Assembly: GCA_943361925.1 (NCBI GenBank)
Contig: CALRIT020000002.1
Location: forward strand, 248,001-312,000
Length of the DNA: 64,000 nt
Direction: 5' to 3'
DNA from: CAISCU01 sp943361925
GTDB taxonomy: Bacteria; Bacteroidota; Bacteroidia; UKL13-3
The notes beneath the pieces were generated by a model that was not told the DNA's origin, did no database searches, and saw nothing but the letters and a program-made list of their open reading frames with translations. Numbering within the stretch: position 1 is the stretch's first letter; each line of letters opens with the position of its first letter. Below are positions 27,318 through 35,300 of this stretch, one piece after another. The position numbers were made by a program, and so were the translations under genes.

Positions 27318-30300
27318 ATGAAGAAGCTAAACCTTTTCATTTTTGTATTTCTATTAAGCATAGTTACAATGGCACAAAAAGCCAGAACTATTGTTGGTAA
27401 TATTGATGCAAACACAACACTTTTTAGTGACACAATTTACACATTAGATGGTTACGTTTATGTAAAAAACAACGCAACATTAACTATTCAACCTGGAACT
27501 ATTATTAAAGGTAAATCAGGAACAAGAGCAACATTAATTGTAACCAGAAATGGTATGATTAACGCAATTGGTACTCCTACAAGACCAATTGTTTTTACAT
27601 CTGACAAAGCTGCAAATGCTAGAAGCAAAGGTGATTGGGGTGGAATCGTAATCCTTGGAAAAGCAAAAATCAACCGTCCTACAGATTGTTCTACTTGTCC
27701 TGGTGCTACTGTTGCAGCAGGTGAAGCTGGAATTCAAGCTGCTGTTGAAGGTGACGTAGATAATACCAATGGAGATGCATTATATGGTGGAAATGATGAC
27801 AACCACAATTCAGGAACATTACGTTTTGTTCGTATTGAATTTGCAGGTACTGTAATCACTCCCGGTAATGAAATCAATGGTTTAACTATGGGAGGTGTTG
27901 GTAAAGCAACACAAATAAATAATATTCAGGTTTCATTTGCTGATGATGATGGTTTTGAATGGTTCGGTGGAACTGTAGATGCTAAAAACTTAGTATCATT
28001 CAGAAACGTTGATGATGACTTCGATACAGATTTTGGTTATACAGGAAAAGTACAATTTGGAATTGCATTACGTGATTCATTATTATATGATATTGGTTCT
28101 GGTCCAACTACAAACGGATTTGAATCTGATAATGATGGTGCCGGTTCAGAAGCACAACCTTTTACTGAACCTACATTCTCAAACATGACAATTTTAGGCC
28201 CTTTAGCCAATGGAACAACACTAACTTACAGTAATTCATTCCAAAATGGAGCTCGTTTAAGAAGAAATACTTCAACTAGTATTTTCAACTCAGTATTTAT
28301 GGGATGGAATGATGCTTTATTTATTGATGGAACTCGTGCGGTAAATAAGCACCAAAACGATACATTGTTATACAAAAACAATATTCTTGCTGGTAATATC
28401 AGAGCTGTAAATGGATCGTCAACAGGTGGTTCAAATCCTACTGCTACAAGAGCGAAAATATTTGCTAATGCAAATGATTCGATTGCTTCATCTGCAGGAA
28501 TTCTTGCTGATCCATTTAATTATTTAAATCCAAACTTTACCCCTGCTGTTGGTTCACCTGCTTTAACAGGAGCTTCATTTACTGGTGCTAAAATTTCTGA
28601 TGGTTTCTTCAATACTACAAACTACAGAGGTGCAATGGGTAGTGAAAACTGGACTTCATGCTGGTGTAATTTCAACCCAAATACAGCTAATTATGATAAT
28701 GCTCCATTAAACTTAATGCCATTAACTTATGATGCTGGTAAAGATTCTACTATTTGTTCTGGAAGATCTTTGGTTATTGGTCAAACATTAACAGGTGTAT
28801 ATAAAGCTAGTTGGTCACCTTCAGCAGGTTTAAGTTCAACAACTGCTGCTCGTCCTACTGCAACTCCAAGTGTTACAACAAAATATTTTGTAACAGTTAC
28901 AGATACAATTACAGGTTGTTCTATGGTTGATAGTATTTTAGTTACTGTTAATACCACACCTACTGCTAGTTTTACTTCTGCAAACGGAACAGGTGCTGGT
29001 GTTGTTAACTTTACAAACGCATCAACAAATGCAACAACTTATTCTTGGAATTTTGGTGATGGAAATACATCAAATGTAGAAAACCCAAGTAATACATATG
29101 CAGCGAATGGTACCTATACAGTAAGATTAACTGCAATTTCTGGTGCATGTAATAATGCAACAACAAGACAAATTAATGTTACAGGTATTGCTTCTCCAGT
29201 GAGAGCATTCACAGGTGATATTACTTCAAATACTACTTTCTATTCAGATACAATTTATATCATCAATGGTTATACATATGTTAAAAACAATGCTACATTA
29301 ACTATTCAACCGGGAACAATTATTAAAGGTGGTGCAAACAAAGCAACTTTAATTATTACTCGTAATGGTAAAATTGAAGCGAATGGAACAAAAAATCAAC
29401 CTATTGTTTTCACATCAGGTAAAGCAGCAGGTTCACGTTCTAAAGGTGATTGGGGTGGATTAGTAATTCTTGGAAAAGCAGTTATTAATCGTCCTACTGA
29501 TTGTACAACTTGCCCTGGTTCTGCTGTTGCGGCTGGTGAAGCAGGTATTCAAAATGCTGTAGAAGGTGACTTAGATAATACTTCAGGTGATGCATTATAT
29601 GGTGGACAAGATGATAACCACAATGCAGGAACATTAAAATATGTGAGAATCGAGTATGCAGGAACTGTAATTACTCCTGGTAATGAAATCAATGGTTTAA
29701 CTATGGGTGCTATTGGTAAACAAACTACCATTGAATACGTTCAGGTTTCTTTTGCAGATGATGATGCATTTGAGTGGTTTGGTGGTTCTGCAGATGCAAA
29801 ACACCTTGTATCATACAGAAATGTAGATGATGATTTAGATGTTGATTTCGGTTTCTCTGGTAAAGTTCAATATGCAATTGTATTAAGAGATTCATTATTA
29901 TATGATATTGGTTCTGGTCCAACTACAAATGGTTTTGAATCAGATAACGATGGTGCCGGTTCTGAAGCTAAACCTTTTACTAATCCAACTTTCTCTAATA
30001 TCACAGTTTTAGGTCCATTAGCTAATGGAACAGCATTAACTTATAACAACTCATTCCAAAATGGTGCTCGTATCAGAAGAAATTCTTCTACAAGTATCTA
30101 CAATTCAATTTTCATGGGTTGGAATGATGCATTATTCATTGATGGAGCTCGTTCGGTTAACAAACACCAAAACGATACTTTGATGTACAAAAACAATTTA
30201 TTAGCAGGAAATATTCGTGCAGTAAATGGAACTTCAACAGGTGGTTCAAATCCTGGTTTAACAAGAAGCAAAATTTTCTCAAACGGAAACGATTCATTGG

Positions 30301-31325
30301 CTTCTTCTACTGGTGTTTTAGCTGATCCATTTAATTATTTAAATCCTAATTTTGCTCCTGAAGTTGGTTCACCTGCTTTAACTGGTGCTTCATTCAGTGA
30401 TTCAAGAATTTCAGATCCTTTCTTTACCGCTACTTCATACAGAGGTGCCTTGAGTGAAAATGCTGATAGTAACTGGACAAACTGCTGGTGTAATTTCGAT
30501 CCTCAAAATGCAAATTACAATTCATCACCAATTAATAACCCTGCAGCAACTGCTAACTTTACAGCTCCTTCAACTTCGAATTCATTAAAAGTTGATTTTG
30601 CTAATACTTCATCAAATGCAGTTTCATACATGTGGGATTTTGGTGTAACTACCAGCACAAATGATACATCATCATCTGCTAGTCCTAGCTTTACTTATCC
30701 TGCAAATGGTAAGTATACAGTAACATTAATTGCAAAAAGCAAATGTGGTAACTCAATCAAAACATTTGAAATTACTATCAATGATGTAAGTATCCTTCCA
30801 ATTGTTGATTTCACTTTTGCACAAAACACTACAACAGGTTCAAGAGAGTTAACATTTACAAATGCAACAACCGAAAAAGGATTAACTATTGATTATTCAT
30901 GGAAATTTGGTGATGGTGCAACTGCAAATACTAAAAATGCAACTCACACTTATACTTCAAATGGAAATTATACAGTTACTTTAATTGCAACTCATATTTA
31001 TGGTGTTGATTCAGTTTCAAAAACAATTAATGTAATTGCTACATCAGTAAGTGAAGAAGTATCTGCTTTCAACAACTTTGTTATGTATCCAAATCCAACA
31101 AGAGAAAATGTTACTATTGATTTTAACTTAATTAAATCAGAAACAGTTTCAGTTTCAATTATGGATTTATCAGGTAAAGAAATCATCAGTTTACCTGCTT
31201 CTAGAATGAATGTTGGAAAACAATCAATGGAATTAAATACATCAGAATTATCTGAAGGAATGTATATCGTAAGAGTAAATGGAGTTGAATCTTCAATTAG
31301 CTCTAGATTGGTTATCATAAAATAA
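27318..31325 (+). CDS. Secreted repeat protein: two long homologous modules, PKD domains, type IX sorting domain
   Basis: A 1335-residue secreted protein with a signal peptide ending TMAQ. Two modules of about 420 residues (roughly 22-445 and 628-1065) are close copies. Each runs from a GYVYVKNNATLTIQPGTI-like start through GDWGGIVILGKA, GNEINGLTMG, FADDDGFEWFGGT and YDIGSGPTTNGFESDNDGAG to an NCWCNF or SCWCNF end. The pattern fits a right-handed beta-helix. PKD-like domains (YSWNFGDGNTSN; MWDFG; YSWKFGDGATAN) follow each copy, and the C-terminus is a type A sorting domain (MYPNPTRENVTIDF). It shares its operator type with the TonB receptor before it and the phosphatase after it. The biochemical function is not known to me. 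Confidence 0.85.
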   Translation: MKKLNLFIFVFLLSIVTMAQKARTIVGNIDANTTLFSDTIYTLDGYVYVKNNATLTIQPGTIIKGKSGTRATLIVTRNGMINAIGTPTRPIVFTSDKAANARSKGDWGGIVILGKAKINRPTDCSTCPGATVAAGEAGIQAAVEGDVDNTNGDALYGGNDDNHNSGTLRFVRIEFAGTVITPGNEINGLTMGGVGKATQINNIQVSFADDDGFEWFGGTVDAKNLVSFRNVDDDFDTDFGYTGKVQFGIALRDSLLYDIGSGPTTNGFESDNDGAGSEAQPFTEPTFSNMTILGPLANGTTLTYSNSFQNGARLRRNTSTSIFNSVFMGWNDALFIDGTRAVNKHQNDTLLYKNNILAGNIRAVNGSSTGGSNPTATRAKIFANANDSIASSAGILADPFNYLNPNFTPAVGSPALTGASFTGAKISDGFFNTTNYRGAMGSENWTSCWCNFNPNTANYDNAPLNLMPLTYDAGKDSTICSGRSLVIGQTLTGVYKASWSPSAGLSSTTAARPTATPSVTTKYFVTVTDTITGCSMVDSILVTVNTTPTASFTSANGTGAGVVNFTNASTNATTYSWNFGDGNTSNVENPSNTYAANGTYTVRLTAISGACNNATTRQINVTGIASPVRAFTGDITSNTTFYSDTIYIINGYTYVKNNATLTIQPGTIIKGGANKATLIITRNGKIEANGTKNQPIVFTSGKAAGSRSKGDWGGLVILGKAVINRPTDCTTCPGSAVAAGEAGIQNAVEGDLDNTSGDALYGGQDDNHNAGTLKYVRIEYAGTVITPGNEINGLTMGAIGKQTTIEYVQVSFADDDAFEWFGGSADAKHLVSYRNVDDDLDVDFGFSGKVQYAIVLRDSLLYDIGSGPTTNGFESDNDGAGSEAKPFTNPTFSNITVLGPLANGTALTYNNSFQNGARIRRNSSTSIYNSIFMGWNDALFIDGARSVNKHQNDTLMYKNNLLAGNIRAVNGTSTGGSNPGLTRSKIFSNGNDSLASSTGVLADPFNYLNPNFAPEVGSPALTGASFSDSRISDPFFTATSYRGALSENADSNWTNCWCNFDPQNANYNSSPINNPAATANFTAPSTSNSLKVDFANTSSNAVSYMWDFGVTTSTNDTSSSASPSFTYPANGKYTVTLIAKSKCGNSIKTFEITINDVSILPIVDFTFAQNTTTGSRELTFTNATTEKGLTIDYSWKFGDGATANTKNATHTYTSNGNYTVTLIATHIYGVDSVSKTINVIATSVSEEVSAFNNFVMYPNPTRENVTIDFNLIKSETVSVSIMDLSGKEIISLPASRMNVGKQSMELNTSELSEGMYIVRVNGVESSISSRLVIIK

Positions 31326-31338
31326 TCAAACCAAAAAA

Positions 31339-31378
31339 ATAAAACCTACTGTTTAAACACAGTAGGTTTTATTTTTAT
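31339..31378 (+). terminator. Terminator of the duplicated surface protein gene
   Basis: Twelve-bp perfect stem AAAACCTACTGT/ACAGTAGGTTTT (31341-31352 and 31359-31370), loop TTAAAC, T-rich tail. Confidence 0.9.
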
Positions 31379-31458
31379 TAAGGATTAATCTTTACAACAA
31401 AGAAGTGATGTTAAAAAGAACGTTTAATAACAACAATTCCGAATTACATCACACCCAA

Positions 31459-31489
31459 AAGAATCGAGGTTTTAAACCTTAAGATTCTT
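31459..31489. other. Hairpin in a gene-free stretch, possible small RNA
   Basis: Outer arms AAGAATC/GATTCTT (31459-31465 and 31483-31489) enclose a second pairing AGGTTT/AAACCT (31467-31472 and 31474-31479). It lies between a terminator ending near 31378 and another at 31540-31570, in about 160 bases without a reading frame. No clear promoter is seen, so an RNA gene is only a possibility. Confidence 0.25.
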
Positions 31490-31537
31490 CAAAAACGAAA
31501 GCTTGTTCTTGTAAATAGGCTCTGTTTTGATCGACAG

Positions 31538-31570
31538 ACAAAAAGCCTCCTTAGGGAGGCTTTTTTATTT
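31538..31570. terminator. Bidirectional terminator, end of thiN
   Basis: Eleven-bp stem AAAAAGCCTCC/GGAGGCTTTTT (31540-31550 and 31555-31565) with loop TTAG and T runs on both strands. It can stop the minus-strand thiN transcript as well as any plus-strand transcript from the stretch before it. Confidence 0.85.
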
Positions 31571-31603
31571 ATTAACGGTTTAAATCAATACTTGTAAAAT
31601 CAA

Positions 31604-32266
31604 CTAATCCCAACATTCCATCATTAACAAATCACCACTTTCATAAGAAATAAAAATTTGTCCATCTTCCTCAACTTCATTACTACTACTGGTTCTATAA
31701 CCTAATTCAAGTTCTTCATTATTTAAATTATATACCAGACCTTTTGTTGAAATACCTCTTACTATACCAACAGGAATTAATGAAATTGGAGTTCCTTTTG
31801 TATACCATTTTGTATACTGCTTTTTTAATAAGAAGATTTTAGAATAGTCATCATAAATAACCAAATTGGCTTTATCCTTGTAGCGCGCCAATAAAGTCAT
31901 ATTATTAATTGTATGATCTGCTCTCCTACCCGTAGCCCAAATAATGTTTATAAAAGTGTTACCTCTTTCAATCAATAATTCTATACCCTTTTCCAAATCA
32001 GTTTTATTTTGGTCTGGAGTATGCACTATTTCAACTGAATTCTGGTAATTCAAAATTTCTCTTGGGTCTTTATTTCTATCAAAATCACCTGAAAGAATAT
32101 CAATCTTAATGCCAAGGGGAATTACTCTATCGATAGCACCATCTAAAACCATTACTATCGGACTCCATTCTAATAATTGATCGAGTAAGTTTCGGGAACA
32201 AGACTCGCCATTGGCAATAATCAAAGCAGGTTCTTGTCCGTCGCGTATAATATGGTGTGATGACAT
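31604..32266 (-). CDS. thiN: Thiamine pyrophosphokinase
   Basis: A 220-residue thiamine diphosphokinase that makes the cofactor TPP from thiamine. The family motifs are VLDGAIDR, ILSGDFDR, HTPDQNKTDLEKG and WATGRRADHTINN, with a beta-rich C-terminal domain. The ATG at 32266 is chosen because a perfect minus-strand -7 element (TACCTTTG, 32292-32285) overlaps the in-frame TTG at 32287. Its promoter lies back to back with, and overlaps, the operator array of the divergent phosphatase gene, so the two may be co-regulated or may interfere. Confidence 0.9.
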   Translation of the reverse strand: MSSHHIIRDGQEPALIIANGESCSRNLLDQLLEWSPIVMVLDGAIDRVIPLGIKIDILSGDFDRNKDPREILNYQNSVEIVHTPDQNKTDLEKGIELLIERGNTFINIIWATGRRADHTINNMTLLARYKDKANLVIYDDYSKIFLLKKQYTKWYTKGTPISLIPVGIVRGISTKGLVYNLNNEELELGYRTSSSNEVEEDGQIFISYESGDLLMMECWD

Positions 32267-32284
32267 AATGGTATTTAAAAAACA

Positions 32285-32292
32285 CAAAGGTA
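32285..32292 (-). promoter_or_regulatory. -7 element of thiN
   Basis: TACCTTTG on the minus strand, a perfect TAnnTTTG, 19 bases upstream of the ATG at 32266. It overlaps the first unit of the divergent 11-bp operator array. Confidence 0.55.
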
Positions 32293-32356
32293 ATATTAGC
32301 CTAACTATAAATTAAGGACAACTTAATCATTTGTTATTGTCGCTGTTCGTGCTTTG
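32290..32356 (+). promoter_or_regulatory. Four-unit 11-bp operator array plus weak -7 element
   Basis: Units start at 32290 (GTAATATTAGC), 32301 (CTAACTATAAA), 32312 (TTAAGGACAAC) and 32323 (TTAATCATTTG). The last ends at 32333. Fifteen nt later comes GTGCTTTG (32349-32356), which keeps the TTTG half but lacks the TA. The weak -7 would fit a promoter that depends on an activator. Confidence 0.6.
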
Positions 32357-32375
32357 AACAAATTTCAAAACAAAA

Positions 32376-35300
32376 ATGAAAAATACTTTACAAAATCTCA
32401 AATTATGCAGTACACTACTGGTACTCTTAGCTTTAGGATTAACACAAGTAAAAGCACAAGTTAGCTTAAATTTTCTAGGAAGGTATTCAACTGGTGTTTA
32501 TAATAACGCTGGTGCAGAAATAACTGCCTATGATCCTGCAACAAAAAGAGTTTTTATTACAAATGCTCCTGATACTTCACTAAAAATAGTAAGTATCAGC
32601 AATCCGGCAAATCCGGTTTTGGTTAGTTCATTCTCAATCAAACCTTATGGTATCGATTTAACATCGGTTACATGCAAAAACGGAATCATTGCCATAGCAG
32701 TAATCGATTCAAATGGAAAAACCAATCCAAGTAACATTGTATTTATTGATGCAAACGGTACTTTCCTAAACAAAGTAAAAGCAGGAGCTAATGCTGACAT
32801 GGTAACATTTACTCCTGATGGAAGAAAAGTTTTAGTTGCTAATGAAGGTGAACCAAATGTGGGATATACAATCGATCCTGAAGGTTCGGTTTCTATCATT
32901 GATATCAGTGGTGGAATTTCTAATTTAAACCAATCACACGTAAGCACTGCTACATTCACAGCATTTAATAATACTACTTTAGACAAAAGCATCAGGGTAT
33001 TTGGAAGAATACAAACTACTGGTGGTGCTTTCTTAAGAAATTCAACTGTTGCTGAAGATATGGAACCTGAATACTTAGCAGTTTCAGAAGATAGCAAAAC
33101 TGTTTGGGCAACTTGTCAGGAAAACAATTGTATTGCTGAAATTAGTGTTGATAGTGCTTATATCAGAAAATTAATTCCTTTAGGATTTAAGAATCATTCA
33201 TTACCAGGAAATGGATTGGATGCATCAGATAATGGATCAACGATTAATATCGCCAACTATCCTGTATTTGGATTGTATGATCCAGATGCAATAGCTTACT
33301 CAAGATTAAATAATACTAACTATTTATTTACAGCAAACGAAGGTGATGCCAGAGCTGATTGGGGTACTGCAAATAATGAAGAAGTTAGATTTGGTAGTTC
33401 TGCATTTGTAGTAGATACTGCTAAATTTGGTGGCACAGCAGCAGTTACAGCTTTAAAAGCTAATACTGCATTAGGAAGATTAACTGTTAGCAACAGATTC
33501 GGTGATTTTGATAATGATGGCAAAATGGATTCTGCATTTTGTTTTGGTGGAAGATCATTTTCAATTTGGGATGCAAATACAGGTTCATTGGTTTGGGATA
33601 GTAAAGATGAAATTGAACAAATCATTAAAAATAAATTTCCTGCAAACTTTAATGCAAGTCATACCTCAAACACACTAAAAAACAGAAGTGATGATAAAGG
33701 TCCTGAACCGGAAGCTATCACAATTGGTAAAATTGGTGATAGTACTTATGCATTCATTGGTTTAGAAAGAGTTGGTGGTATCTTGGTATTTAATGTTACC
33801 AATCCAACAAATCCTTATTTTGTTGATTATATCAATACAAGAAACTTTACTGTAACTCCTGGTTCTGGAACATTAGCAACAGTTGGAGATTTAGGTCCTG
33901 AAGGATTGGTATTCGTACCTGCTTCACAAAGTCCGAATGGTAAAAACATGATTATTTTATCAAATGAAATCAGTGGTACTGTTGCTTTGTTTGAAATTAA
34001 ATCAAAATCAGATTTCCAATTACAAGTATTACATGCATCTGATATGGAATCAGGAATTGATGCTGTGATTGATGCTCCTAACTTTGCTGCTGTTTTAGAT
34101 AAATTAGAAGATGAACATACCAGCACTTTAAAATTAGCATCAGGTGATTGTTATATCCCGGGACCATTTTTAGCGGCTGGTGAAGATGCAAGTGTACAAC
34201 CACATTTAAGAAGTACAGCTTCATCTTATTTCCCTGGAACTACATCGGGATTAAGAGCTGCAATTGGTAGAGTTGATATTGCTATGATGAACATTATGGG
34301 CTTCCAAGGTTCTGCTTTAGGAAACCATGAATTTGATTTAGGAACTTCTGAAGTTAACAGTATTATTGGTGTTGATATTAGAAGTAATGGTAACGATAAA
34401 AGATGGATTGGAGCACAATTCCCTTACTTAAGTGCAAATCTTGATTTTACAAACGATATTAACTTATCATATTTATATACTAATCAAAGATTACATACCG
34501 ATTCTTTCAAAACTAAAGCTACCATTACTGCAAACTCTCAGAAAAAAGGTTTAGCTCCTTCTGCAATTGCAATGGTTAACGGACAAAAAATCGGATTAGT
34601 TGGCGCAACAACTCAATTGCTAGCAAACATTTCTTCTCCGGGAGCAACAATTGTTAAAGGTGGAAACTCAGATAACATGGCTGCTTTGGCTGCTGTTTTA
34701 CAACCTGTCATTGATTCATTAAGATTTACTGAAGGCATCAACAAAATTATTGTGATGAGTCATTTACAACAATTGGCAAATGAAGAAGCGTTGGCTCCAT
34801 TGTTAAAAGGAGTTGATATCATCATCGCCGGTGGTTCACATAGTTTATTGGCTGATAGCAATGACAGATTAAGAACTGGTCATACAGCTGTTAGAACTTA
34901 TCCTATCATGAAAACCAATTTTGATGGCGAACCTTTGGCTATTTTGAATACAAGTTCAGAATGGAAATACATCGGAAGATTTGTTGTTGATTTTGACTCA
35001 GCGGGTGTGATTATTCCTTCGATGTTAAATAGTGTTATCAATGGTGCTTATGCAGCAGATAGTGCTATGGTTACATCGTTATACGGAAATTATGCAACAG
35101 CTTTCACAGCAGGTACAAAAGGTGCTTTAGTTAGAACATTAACTTCTGCTATCGGAAATGTCATCAACAATAAAGATGGAAATAAATTTGGTAGAACAAA
35201 TGTGTTTCTAGAAGGTAGAAGAAATGCTGTGAGAACAGAAGAGTCTAATTTGGGTAATGTATCATCTGATGCAAACTTATGGGTTGCAAGAAGAGTTGAT

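Noticed and set aside
32645..33097. Antisense reading frame of 150 codons opposite the phosphatase gene
   Set aside because: It mirrors a strongly supported coding frame, has no promoter or conserved motif, and arises from codon bias.
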